A DNA stretch of 64,000 nt from Sandaracinus amylolyticus (GTDB taxonomy: Bacteria; Myxococcota_A; Polyangia; Polyangiales; Sandaracinaceae). The position numbers were made by a program, and so were the translations under genes. Below, in pieces: positions 16,741-26,364 of this stretch. The DNA lies in assembly GCF_021631985.1 (NCBI RefSeq), contig NZ_CP070225.1, positions 7,068,001 to 7,132,000 on the forward strand. Reading direction: 5' to 3'. The notes beneath the pieces are model-generated. The model worked only from the letters and a program-made list of their open reading frames with translations. It ran no database searches and was not told the DNA's origin. The stretch's first letter is position 1. Every line of letters begins with the position of its first letter.

Positions 16741-17493
16741 TCAGGAGGACGCGGCGTGCGCAGCGTCGCGCGTCGTGCCCGCGAGCAGCGCGCGGAGCTC
16801 GTCGGTCGAGCGGATCACGAAGCCGTCCTTGGTCGTCGCGACGAGCCCGTCGCGCTGCCACTGCGAGAACGTGCGGATCACCGTCTCGACGCGCGCGCCG
16901 ACGTAGGTCGCGACGTGCGCGCGAGAGAGCGCGAGCGGCACGTAGGTCTTGCCGTCGAGCCCCTCGTCGCCGAAGCGCTCGACGAGGTCGAGCATGAACG
17001 CGGCGACCCGACGGTGGACGGCGCCCGCCGCGAGCACGTCGATCTTCGCGTGGAGCAGCGCGCAGTGATCGAGGAGCGCGCGGTTCGTCGCGAGCGCGAG
17101 GTGCACCTCGCTCTGCACGAGCTCGAGGATCGGCGCGGCGCGGACCCGGAGGATCTCGAGCGACGCGGTCGCCGCGAACGCGTCGGCGACGAAGGAACGG
17201 CGCTCGAGGGTCGCCGGGATCGCAGGGCTCTCGCCCGGTCCGAAGAGCGCGATCAGCGTGGAATCCGGGCCGTTCGCCGCGCGCTGGAGCTCGAGCACGC
17301 CGCGCAGCACGACGTGGAAGTGCTCGGCCGGCGTGCCGCGCCGCCACAGACACTCGCCCTGCTGAAGGCGATGCAGGCTGGCGTGCGGGACGATCGTCGC
17401 GAGCAGCGACGCGTCGAGCGTGCGGAAGAGACGCGACGTCGCGAGGGTGCGCAGGAGGACGTCGCGCTGCACGTGCACCTCGAAGCTCGTCAT
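16741..17493 (-). CDS. CRP/FNR-family regulator (paralogue 2)
   Basis: A 250-residue regulator highly similar along its length to the protein encoded at 13638-14378 (shared LHRLQQGECLWRRG block, FGPGESPAIPATLERR, SRAHVATYVGARVETVIR). Same architecture: beta-roll sensor domain, dimer helix, winged HTH with identical recognition residues ETVIR, so both should bind the same DNA site. ATG 17493 overlaps the stop of the upstream membrane protein gene (17490) by four bases, placing it third in an operon MIP18-membrane protein-crp. Duplicate regulators may respond to different signals; residues of the sensor domains differ mainly near the termini. Confidence 0.9.
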   Translation of the reverse strand: MTSFEVHVQRDVLLRTLATSRLFRTLDASLLATIVPHASLHRLQQGECLWRRGTPAEHFHVVLRGVLELQRAANGPDSTLIALFGPGESPAIPATLERRSFVADAFAATASLEILRVRAAPILELVQSEVHLALATNRALLDHCALLHAKIDVLAAGAVHRRVAAFMLDLVERFGDEGLDGKTYVPLALSRAHVATYVGARVETVIRTFSQWQRDGLVATTKDGFVIRSTDELRALLAGTTRDAAHAASS

Positions 17494-18614
17494 GGAGATC
17501 GCTCCGTCGCGGCACCGAGAGAAAGCCCGTCGCGATCGGCCGCGCGGGCACGACGGTGCGCGAGGAGGGACACGACGATCGTCGACGCGAAGACGACGAG
17601 CGCGAGCGCGCTCGCGAGCGCGCCGAGGCCGCGGAGGCTCGGCTCGCCGAGCAGGTCTCCCGCGACGCGGGTCGCGGTGGCTCCGTGCAGCAGCACGAGC
17701 GGCACGTAGAGGAAGGGCGGCGGCGCGAGCCGCACCTTCAGGACCGCGCCGAGCACGATCGGCGCGTGCGCGAGCACCATGCCCAGCACGAACCCCGCGT
17801 AGATCGCGTGGAGCGCCGCGTCGTAGCGGAGCCCCGCGAGATCGCCGCCCGCGAGCACCACGAGCGGCGCCGCGATCACGAGCCAGGGATGACCGAGCGC
17901 GAGCGCGGTCTTCAGGTAGGGCGGCGTGCCGGGAGCGCGCACCCGCAGCACCGCATCGTGCGCGAGGAGCCACAGGCCCATCGCCGCGAGCCCCGCGCCG
18001 CGCGCCCACGCACCGAGCCCGGGCTCGATCACCGCGCTCGCGGAGCCGACAACGAGCAGCGCGACCGCAGCGGCGAGCGTCGCGGTGCGCCCGCGCCGCG
18101 GCGGGAGCAGGCGCGTCATCTCGAGCCGCTCGCCGACGATCGTGAGCACGAGGAACGCCGACCACCCGAGCGATGCGTCGGCGATGGTGCGGCCCGCGAG
18201 CCACGCGACGTTGCCGAGCGCCCACGCGAGCGCGCCGAGCGTGAGCATCGCGAGATCGAGCGAGGGCGAGCGCGCGAGGAGCCACCCGTGGAGCACGAGC
18301 GCGGCGAGGCCCGATGCGGTCGCCAGCACCGGCGCGATCGGCGCGCCGAGCACCATCGCGACGCCCGATGCCGCGGCGAGGACCGGCGGGACCAGCGCGG
18401 CGAGGTGCCCGACCGCGACCGCGCGCTCGAGCCCGATCAACGTGCCGAAGAACCCGACCGCGAGCAGCGGCCCGTGCGCCATGATCGCGCTCGCAGGCAG
18501 GGGCACGCCCCACCCTGCGCGCACCAGCCCGGCGAGCACGCCGGACACCAGCGCGAGCGCGGCGCACGCGGCGATCGGAGCGCGCAGCGCGAGCGGGATC
18601 GCGCGCGCGCTCAC
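17490..18614 (-). CDS. Polytopic membrane protein, NnrS-like context
   Basis: A 374-residue hydrophobic protein with about 12 predicted membrane segments (ALALVSGVLAGLVRAGWGV, MAHGPLLAVGFFGTLIGLERAVAVG, GMVLAHAPIVLGAVLKV). Histidines in MAHGPLL and LAHAPIVLGA are placed like ligands in NnrS-type heme/copper membrane proteins, but overall similarity to NnrS is not certain. GTG 18614 overlaps the stop of the MIP18 gene (GTGA), indicating translational coupling. It probably serves NO tolerance or metal/heme insertion for nitrogen-oxide enzymes; that is inferred from neighbours. Confidence 0.7.
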   Translation of the reverse strand: MSARAIPLALRAPIAACAALALVSGVLAGLVRAGWGVPLPASAIMAHGPLLAVGFFGTLIGLERAVAVGHLAALVPPVLAAASGVAMVLGAPIAPVLATASGLAALVLHGWLLARSPSLDLAMLTLGALAWALGNVAWLAGRTIADASLGWSAFLVLTIVGERLEMTRLLPPRRGRTATLAAAVALLVVGSASAVIEPGLGAWARGAGLAAMGLWLLAHDAVLRVRAPGTPPYLKTALALGHPWLVIAAPLVVLAGGDLAGLRYDAALHAIYAGFVLGMVLAHAPIVLGAVLKVRLAPPPFLYVPLVLLHGATATRVAGDLLGEPSLRGLGALASALALVVFASTIVVSLLAHRRARAADRDGLSLGAATERSP

Positions 18615-18922
18615 GACCAACCCAGTGCGCGGCGCGCGCCATCGCTCATGCGCGCCGGGCTCCACGCGAGCGCCGAGGCGCGCACCTCGATCGCGTCGCG
18701 CGGGAACGCATCGCGGAGCGCCTGCAGCGCGTCCTCGTGGATCGTCTCGCGCATCGGGCACGCGGGCGTGGTCGCGAGGAGCTCGACCGAGAGCATGCCG
18801 TGATCGCGCGCGATCGCGCCGACGAGGCCCAGGTCGACGATCGAGAGACCGAGCTCGGGATCGAGCACGGGCCGGAGCGCGTCGTGGACCCGCTCGAGCT
18901 CGCTCCCTCCCGTGTTGCGCAT
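18611..18922 (-). CDS. MIP18/DUF59-family iron-sulfur assembly protein
   Basis: A 103-residue protein with the MIP18 (SufT/PaaD-like) pattern: VHDALRPVLDPELGLSIVDLGLV, then a central beta strand (LSVELLATTPACPMRE) with the conserved TTPACPM cysteine, and a C-terminal RASALAWSP strand. These proteins help load Fe-S clusters. ATG 18922 is used; GTG 18937 would add five residues. It heads a three-gene operon and has a TGA-N6-TCA palindrome 34 bases upstream, so it is likely induced with the nitrogen-oxide genes. Often such proteins occur beside NO-detoxification genes. Confidence 0.85.
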   Translation of the reverse strand: MRNTGGSELERVHDALRPVLDPELGLSIVDLGLVGAIARDHGMLSVELLATTPACPMRETIHEDALQALRDAFPRDAIEVRASALAWSPARMSDGARRALGWS

Positions 18923-20912
18923 GGCGGGCAGGTACACACCGCGCGCGCGGCGCCATGATCTGGATCACCTCGCGCCGCGATTGCGCGAGATCAATCGGTG
19001 GGCGCACGACGATCCGCATGACGAGGTCGTGATCGATCCCACCGCACGCACCACGCTCGCGTTGCTCGAGGCGCTCTTCCCGGGAGGGCGGAGGGTGCCC
19101 GGTGCCGACGAGGCGACGCTCGAGCACGTGCGCGTGTTGGTCGGCGAGCACGCAGGTCCGCTCGGCGATCTCGCGCTGCGCGGCGCCGTCGCGGCGCTCG
19201 ACGTGCTCGCGCGCGCGCGCCACGCGCGGGGCTTCGCCGACCTCGATCGCGCGTCGCAGCGATCGCTCGTCGACGCGTGGAGCGGATCACGATCGCCCGC
19301 CGGCGTGATCGCGCGCGCGCTCGCGAGCGTCACCGGCCTCGCGCACCTCGATCGTTCGAGCGTGCGCGCGTGTGTCGGCCCGGCGCGCGAGCGTCCGGTG
19401 ATCGACGAGCGCCCGCCGCGCGGGATCTCGGACGCCAGCGAGTGGCCGGATCTCGAGCCGATCGACTGCGACGTGGTCGTGGTCGGGACCGGCGCGGGTG
19501 GCGCGGCGCTGGGCACGACGCTCGCGCGCCGCGGGCTCGCCGTGGTGTTCGTCGAAGAAGGAACGTGGCGGCCGCGTCGTGCGCTCGGCGGGCCCGCGCT
19601 CGACGCGCATCGCCGCCTCTACGCGCCGACCGCATGGGCGATCGGCAACGTGCGCGTGCCGATCTTCAGCGGGCGCACGCTCGGCGGCTCGACCGCGATC
19701 AACACCGGCTCGTGCTTCCGCGCGCCGCGATGGGCCCATGCGCGATGGGCGGAGCTCGCAGGATCGAGCGAGCTCGAGCTCGAGCAGCTCGCGCCCTACT
19801 ACGACGACGCGGAGCGCGCCCTCGGTGTCGCGCCGTGCTCGCGCGCGCTCGCGGGCCCGATCGCCGACGTGATCGCGCGCGGATGCGACGCACTGAGCGC
19901 ATCGCACGGGCCGGTCGCGCGCAACGCGCCGGACTGCGAGGCCGGTGGGTTCTGCGACTTCGGCTGCGCCCGGGGCGCGCGTCGCTCGACCGACGTCTCG
20001 TTCCTGCCGAGCGCGCTCGCGCGCGGCGCGCTGGTGCTGACCGCTGCGCGCGCGGAGCGGGTGATCCTCGAAGGACGCCACGCGCGCGGGCTCGTGGTGC
20101 GTGATCGCGCGGGGCGCGAGATCGTGATCCGAGCGCGCGCAGTGGTGCTCGCCGCCGGCGCGCTGCGCACGCCACGCTTGCTCGCGCGCATCGATCGACT
20201 GCGCCGCATGCGCGCGCTCGGCGCGCACCTCCGCATCCAGCCGAGCGCGGGGATCGCGGGCGTGCTCTCGGAGCGCATCGAGCCGTTCCGTCACGTCCCG
20301 CAGGGCTGGGCCTCCGACGACCTGATCGGTCGAGGGATCATGGTGCTCGCGGCGCAGCCCGATCCGAGCCTGGCCGCGTCGGTGCTCGGGAGCGCCGGCG
20401 GCGCGCTCACCGAGGCGATGGACGCGATCGATCACACCGCGTTCCTCGGCGTGCTCGCGGCGGACCTCGAGTCGGAAGGACGCCTGCGGCTCGACGCGCC
20501 GGGTGGTCATCCGATCGCGTCCTACGTGCTCGCGCGCGACGATCGTGTGCGGCTCGCGCGCGGTGTGGCGCGGGCGGGCGAGATCCTCCGCGCCGCCGGT
20601 GCGAAGCGGATCGTTCCACTGGTGGAACGATCGCGGGTGCTCGACGGAGCGCGCGCGTGGCGCGCCTACGAGCAGGGCGCGCTCTGGGACGACCCGCTGC
20701 GGCTCGTGAGCTTCCATCCGATGGGCACGTGCCGCATGGCGAGCGATCCCTCGCTCGGCGTGATCGATCTCGATCATCACGTGTGGGGCCTCGAGGATCT
20801 CTTCGTGGTCGACGCGAGCGCGATCCCGGGACCGCTCGGAGTGAACCCCCAGGTCGCGATCGTGGCGATGGCGCTGCGCGCGGCCGAGTGCGTGGAGCGC
20901 GACCTGTCGTGA
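18921..20912 (+). CDS. GMC-family FAD oxidoreductase with N-terminal helical domain
   Basis: A long flavoenzyme (663 residues from ATG 18921; the true start may be GTG 19029, since 18921 overlaps the divergent gene start). Residues about 40-160 form a helical domain like gluconate 2-dehydrogenase subunit 3 (ARTTLALLEALFPGG). Then the FAD-binding domain: CDVVVVGTGAGGAALGTTLARRG, GGSTAINTGSCFRAP, and the C-terminal GMC signature HPMGTCRM with SAIPGPLGVNPQVAIVAMALRAAE. A CDFGCARGARRS segment has clustered cysteines. Members oxidise alcohols, sterols or sugars and pass electrons to a cytochrome or quinone. Its stop TGA directly abuts the ctaA stop. Substrate unknown. Confidence 0.88.
   Translation: MAGRYTPRARRHDLDHLAPRLREINRWAHDDPHDEVVIDPTARTTLALLEALFPGGRRVPGADEATLEHVRVLVGEHAGPLGDLALRGAVAALDVLARARHARGFADLDRASQRSLVDAWSGSRSPAGVIARALASVTGLAHLDRSSVRACVGPARERPVIDERPPRGISDASEWPDLEPIDCDVVVVGTGAGGAALGTTLARRGLAVVFVEEGTWRPRRALGGPALDAHRRLYAPTAWAIGNVRVPIFSGRTLGGSTAINTGSCFRAPRWAHARWAELAGSSELELEQLAPYYDDAERALGVAPCSRALAGPIADVIARGCDALSASHGPVARNAPDCEAGGFCDFGCARGARRSTDVSFLPSALARGALVLTAARAERVILEGRHARGLVVRDRAGREIVIRARAVVLAAGALRTPRLLARIDRLRRMRALGAHLRIQPSAGIAGVLSERIEPFRHVPQGWASDDLIGRGIMVLAAQPDPSLAASVLGSAGGALTEAMDAIDHTAFLGVLAADLESEGRLRLDAPGGHPIASYVLARDDRVRLARGVARAGEILRAAGAKRIVPLVERSRVLDGARAWRAYEQGALWDDPLRLVSFHPMGTCRMASDPSLGVIDLDHHVWGLEDLFVVDASAIPGPLGVNPQVAIVAMALRAAECVERDLS
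18956..18994. promoter_or_regulatory. Two CRP/FNR-type half-palindromic sites
   Basis: TGA-tctgga-TCA at 18956-18967 and TTGC-gcgaga-TCAA at 18981-18994, 26 bases apart centre to centre. They lie between the MIP18 operon (start 18922, minus) and the GMC oxidoreductase gene (plus). The first matches the TGA-N6-TCA core of FNR/NNR boxes; the second is identical over 14 bases to a site upstream of ctaA at 21844-21857. If used for the plus-strand gene, its start must lie downstream, for example at GTG 19029. Confidence 0.55.
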
Positions 20913-21821
20913 TCACGAGCTCACGAGGGCGCGCGCGACGAACGCGTGCCCGGGCGCGGCGCCGGCGAGGTCGCGGGTGCGCGCGAGCAGGTGCACGAGC
21001 CCGATCACGACGAGCTCGCCCAGCACGAGATGGCTCGCCACGATCGCGAGGCGCGGGCCGAGCGCGACGGTGAGCAGCCCGAGCGCGACCTGCGCCGGCG
21101 CGGCGAGCGCGAGCGCGAGGCCGATCACGGGCCCGCGCTCGCGCGACACCAGGACGCCGACCCGCATCACCAGCACGAGCGCGACGATCCCCAGCGCGCG
21201 ATGCGCGAGGTGGATCACCCCCAGCGCGTGCGAGGGCGCGAGCGTCCCGTCGCAGGCGAGCAGGTCGCGCCCGCACGCCATGCTCGCGCCGAGGTGACGC
21301 ACCGCCGCGCCGAGCAGCACCTGCGCGACGACGATCACGAGCGCGCTGCGGATCGCATCCCGGGTGCGCCGCGCGATCGGAGCTCTCGGGCCGCGCTCCC
21401 GCGTCGCGATCCATGCGAGCAGCGCGCACAGCGTGGTCGCGCCCGCGAGATGCAGCACCGACACGAGGGGCGGCAGGCGAAGCAGCACGGTGATCGCGCC
21501 GAGCAACGCCTGCACGACCACGAGCCCTGCGGCGACGATCGCGAGGTGTCGCTGCGAGCGCGACGCGCGGGCCGCGACCCACGGGAGCGCGAGCACGCCG
21601 ATCATCACCGCGAGCGCGAGCAGGCGGTGCGAGTGCTCGTACAGGATCCCGCCTTCCATCGGCGGCATCACCTCGCCGTGGCAGAGCGGCCAGTCGGGGC
21701 ACGCGAGCGACGAGCCCGTGGTGTGCACGACCCCGCCCAGCGCGACGAGCGCGAGCGAGAGGACGAGGACGAGCGTGGTGAGCACGCGGAGACGTTCGGA
21801 GCTCGGCACGCGCCCCGTCAT
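20913..21821 (-). CDS. ctaA: Heme A synthase (CtaA/Cox15)
   Basis: A 302-residue membrane enzyme that oxidises heme O to heme A for aa3-type oxidases. Eight predicted helices in two homologous four-helix halves. Typical residues: GGVVHTTGSSLACPDWPLCHG with the paired cysteines of the first extracytoplasmic loop, YEHSHRLLAL heme-ligand His, second half RHLGASMACGRDLLACDG with another cysteine pair, and IHLAHRALG. Start at ATG 21821; the longer frame upstream crosses the divergent promoter. Two TTGCGC-N3-ATCAA sites lie 23-60 bases upstream, suggesting control by the CRP/FNR regulators. No ctaB or oxidase genes are in view. Confidence 0.92.
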   Translation of the reverse strand: MTGRVPSSERLRVLTTLVLVLSLALVALGGVVHTTGSSLACPDWPLCHGEVMPPMEGGILYEHSHRLLALAVMIGVLALPWVAARASRSQRHLAIVAAGLVVVQALLGAITVLLRLPPLVSVLHLAGATTLCALLAWIATRERGPRAPIARRTRDAIRSALVIVVAQVLLGAAVRHLGASMACGRDLLACDGTLAPSHALGVIHLAHRALGIVALVLVMRVGVLVSRERGPVIGLALALAAPAQVALGLLTVALGPRLAIVASHLVLGELVVIGLVHLLARTRDLAGAAPGHAFVARALVSS

Positions 21822-21843
21822 GCCCGCCGCGCGCGCCGCGTGG

Positions 21844-21881
21844 TTGCGCGAGATCAAGCGGCCCGGATTGCGCCGCATCAA
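21844..21881. promoter_or_regulatory. Two TTGCGC-N3-ATCAA boxes between ctaA and the FAAL gene
   Basis: TTGCGCGAGATCAA at 21844-21857 and TTGCGCCGCATCAA at 21868-21881, centres 24 bases apart. They share the right half ATCAA with FNR boxes while the left half reads TTGCG instead of TTGAT. Similar sites occur at 18981-18994 and 31429-31442. They lie in the 95-base divergent region, so they could serve ctaA (minus), the lipid operon (plus), or both. Confidence 0.6.
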
Positions 21882-21916
21882 CCAGGTCGCGGCCGGCGCG
21901 TGGCTCGCTCGGGGCG

Positions 21917-23595
<1,679 letters not shown>

Positions 23596-23614
<19 letters not shown>

Positions 23615-24609
23615 TCGGAGGAACCGGCTTCGTCGGGCTCAACCTCGTCGACGCGCTGCTCGCGCGCGGCGTAGCGGTGCGGGTGACGCGCCGCGCGCGG
23701 AGCTTCACGGTGCTGGTGCGTCGGCGCCCGGTCGAGCTCGTCCCCGCGGCGCTCGACGATCACACCGCGCTCGTCGACGCGATGCGCGGATGCGACGCGG
23801 TGTTCGTCGCGGGCGCGCACTATCCGCGCTACTCGCTCCATCGCGATCGCGAGGTCGCGACCGGCGTCGCGCAGATCGCCGCGCTCGGCCGCGCCGCGCT
23901 CGAGGCCGGCGGACCGCGCGTCGTGTATCTGTCGAGCACCGGCGCGATCGGCGATGCACCACCCGGTCGCGCGGCGGACGAGCGCGACGTGCCCGACGAA
24001 GCGCCGCGCGAGAGCGTCTATCGCGCGGTGAAGTGGTCGATGGAGCGCGAGCTCGAGCGATGGCAGGCGCGCGGGCTCGACGCGATCACGCTCGCGCCCG
24101 GAGGATGCCTCGGGCCGCACGACGTGCGCGCCGGCACCGGCGGCCTGCTCGTCGGCATCGTCGCGGGGACGCTGCCGTGGTGGACCGATGGAATCGTGAG
24201 CTTGGTCGACGTCGGCGACGTCGCCGAGAGCGCGGTGCAAGCGGCGCTGCATCCCGCGCCGTCGCGGCGCTACTGCCTCGTCGCCCACAACGTCCGCCTC
24301 GGCGCGCTGCTCGCGCGCGTCGCCGCGCGCTACGGCGGACGCGTGCCCGGCCCGTCGATCGGCGCCGACGACGCACGACGTCGCGCCGACGCCGAAGAAG
24401 CCGCCGCCGCGCGCTGGCGCAAGCGCGTCCCGTTCCCGCGCGAGCTCGTCGATCTCGTCGTCGCGGGCCGTCCGATCTCGTCGGCGCGCGCGATGGACGA
24501 GCTCGGCACGCGCTTCCGCCCGCTCGAAGAGACGCTCGATCGCGCGTGGGCGTGGTTCGCGCGTCATCGCTACCTGCCCACGCTGCGCACCACCGAAGGA
24601 GCCGCATGA
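23596..24609 (+). CDS. NAD-dependent epimerase/dehydratase (3-beta-HSD-like)
   Basis: A 337-residue extended short-chain dehydrogenase. Rossmann motif LVIGGTGFVGLNLVDALLARG at the N-terminus (GxxGxxG), YLSSTGAIGD, the YxxxK catalytic pair in VYRAVKWSME, and a C-terminal substrate region. ATG 23596 has a strong ribosome site (AGGAGG at 23583-23588) and overlaps the FAAL stop by 19 bases. OleD-type enzymes of bacterial olefin synthesis belong to the same broad family and also sit by an AMP-ligase gene, but no OleA thiolase is seen here. Probably reduces or oxidises a beta-keto/hydroxy acyl intermediate. Confidence 0.88.
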
Positions 24610-24896
24610 CACACCGAGGCGACGCTCTCACCACCAAGGAACGACGCACGCTCACGATCGCGCTGCTCGCCGAGATCCTCGAAGCGGATCCGGCCACGCT
24701 GCGCCCGCACGATCGACTGCGCGACGACCTCGGGCTCGACTCGCTGCAGAGCCTCGAGCTGCTCTCGCGCCTCGCCGAGGAGCTGCGCATCGATCTCCCG
24801 ATGGAGGACGCGCTCGCGCTCCGCACCGTCGAGGACGCGTGCTGCTTCGTGGAGACCACGTGGAGCACGCAGAGCGCGGAGCGTGCGCGTGGGTGA
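24606..24896 (+). CDS. Acyl carrier protein
   Basis: A 96-residue ACP. The phosphopantetheine serine is in DDLGLDSLQSLELLSRL (residue about 43), followed by helix III region LPMEDALALRTVEDACC. The N-terminal helix TLTIALLAEILEADP is typical. ATG 24606 overlaps the stop of the reductase gene (ATGA). It should carry the acyl chain activated by the FAAL while the dehydrogenase and other enzymes of the operon act. The last 14 bases overlap the start of the acyl-CoA dehydrogenase gene. Confidence 0.92.
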   Translation: MTHRGDALTTKERRTLTIALLAEILEADPATLRPHDRLRDDLGLDSLQSLELLSRLAEELRIDLPMEDALALRTVEDACCFVETTWSTQSAERARG

Positions 24897-26364
24897 CACG
24901 TCGCTCGACACGATGCTCGCGACGACCCGGCGCTTCCTCGCCGCCGAGGTCGACGCGCGTGCCCACGATCGCGCGGGGTGCATGCCCGAGCGCGTGCTCG
25001 AGGGCGCGCGTGCGCTGGGCCTCTTCGGCCTCTCGATCCCCGAACGATGGGGCGGCCTCGGCCTCTCGCTGCGCGAGGTCGCGGCGATCGTCGCCGAGGT
25101 CGCGCGTGCCGATCGATCCCTCGCGACGACGGTCGGCCTGCACGCCGGGCTCGGCACACGCGCCCTGATCGATCTCGCCCCCGAGCCGCTGCAGGCGCGA
25201 TGGCTCCCGATGCTCGCGCGCGGGACACGCCTCGCGTCGTTCGCCGCGACCGAGCCCGGCGCAGGATCGGATCTCGCGTCGGTGCGCACCACCGTGCGTC
25301 GCACGCGCAGCGGGCTCTGCGTCGACGGAGAGAAGGCGTACGTCACGAACGCCGGGCTCGCGGGCGTGCTCACCGTGCTCGTGCGCGACGCCGATGCGAC
25401 GGGCCGACCGAGCGCGCTCGTGCTGGTCCCGCGCGACACCCACGGCGTCGAGATCGGGCGCGAGGAGCGCAAGATGGGCCTGCGCGCGTCGTCGACGTGC
25501 ACCGTGCGCTTCGACGGCGCGATCGTGCCCGCCGATCATCGCCTCAGCGCGCGTGGGCTCGAGGACGCGCATCGCACGCTCGCGTGGGGTCGCGTGCTGC
25601 TCTCCGCGGGATGCCTGGGCACGGTGCGCATCGCGCTCGAGCGCACGCTCGCGCACGCGTCGGAGCGCAGGCAGTTCGGGCGCGCGCTGATCGAGCTCGG
25701 ATCGGTGCGGCACCACGTCGCGTCGATCGCGACCGCCGAGGCCACGATCTCGGCGCTGCTCGATCGCGCCTGCGCGCACGACGCCGATCTCCCGATGCAC
25801 GCCGGCGCGCTCAAGGTGCTCGCGAGCGAGCTCGCCTGCGAAGCGTGCGATCGCGCGGTGCAGGTCCACGGCGCCCTCGGCTTCCTCGAAGATCCCGGGG
25901 TCGCGCTGCTCTCGCGCGACTGTCGCGTCACCCGGATCTTCGAGGGCGCGAACGACGTGCTGCTCGTGCGCCACGGCACCGCGGTGCTCGCCGGCCATCG
26001 CCTGCCGCGCGCGCACCACGATGGCGCGCTCGGCGGACAGCTCGACGCGCTCGCGTCGCGGCTCGACGACGCGGTGTTCGCCGCGCGCCGTCTCCACGGC
26101 GTCGTCGCCATCCGACACCAGACGATGCTGCAGGCGCTCGCGCGCGCCGATCTCTGGTTGCACGCCGCGAGCGCGACCCTCGACGCGGCATCGAGCGGCG
26201 ATGCGACGCGCGCCTCGGTGCTCGCGCTCGGCGCCCGCCGCGCCCTCGATCGCGCCGGACGCGCGCTCGATCGCGCCGAGCAGAGCGAGCTCTACGAGGG
26301 GTACGAGGACGACATCGTCGAGGCGCTCTCGCGCGAGCCGACGCGGGTGGGAGCGTGCGCATGA
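24883..26364 (+). CDS. Acyl-CoA (or acyl-ACP) dehydrogenase
   Basis: A 493-residue flavoprotein. Family markers: ATEPGAGSDLASVRT, the FAD-contact region KMGLRASSTCTVRFDGAIVP, QFGRALIELGSVRH, and the C-terminal VQVHGALGFLEDPGVALLSRDCRVTRIFEGANDV block, where the usual catalytic Glu lies in FEGAND. A C-terminal extension of about 110 helical residues resembles the very-long-chain acyl-CoA dehydrogenase group. GTG 24883 overlaps the ACP gene. In this operon it probably desaturates an ACP-bound acyl chain at the alpha-beta position; substrate and carrier are inferred. Confidence 0.9.
   Translation: MRVGDTSLDTMLATTRRFLAAEVDARAHDRAGCMPERVLEGARALGLFGLSIPERWGGLGLSLREVAAIVAEVARADRSLATTVGLHAGLGTRALIDLAPEPLQARWLPMLARGTRLASFAATEPGAGSDLASVRTTVRRTRSGLCVDGEKAYVTNAGLAGVLTVLVRDADATGRPSALVLVPRDTHGVEIGREERKMGLRASSTCTVRFDGAIVPADHRLSARGLEDAHRTLAWGRVLLSAGCLGTVRIALERTLAHASERRQFGRALIELGSVRHHVASIATAEATISALLDRACAHDADLPMHAGALKVLASELACEACDRAVQVHGALGFLEDPGVALLSRDCRVTRIFEGANDVLLVRHGTAVLAGHRLPRAHHDGALGGQLDALASRLDDAVFAARRLHGVVAIRHQTMLQALARADLWLHAASATLDAASSGDATRASVLALGARRALDRAGRALDRAEQSELYEGYEDDIVEALSREPTRVGACA

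Noticed and set aside
14489-16906. 805-residue plus-strand frame
   Set aside because: Composition dominated by Arg, His, Asp with no motif; it is the complement of mobA, a membrane protein and a crp gene.
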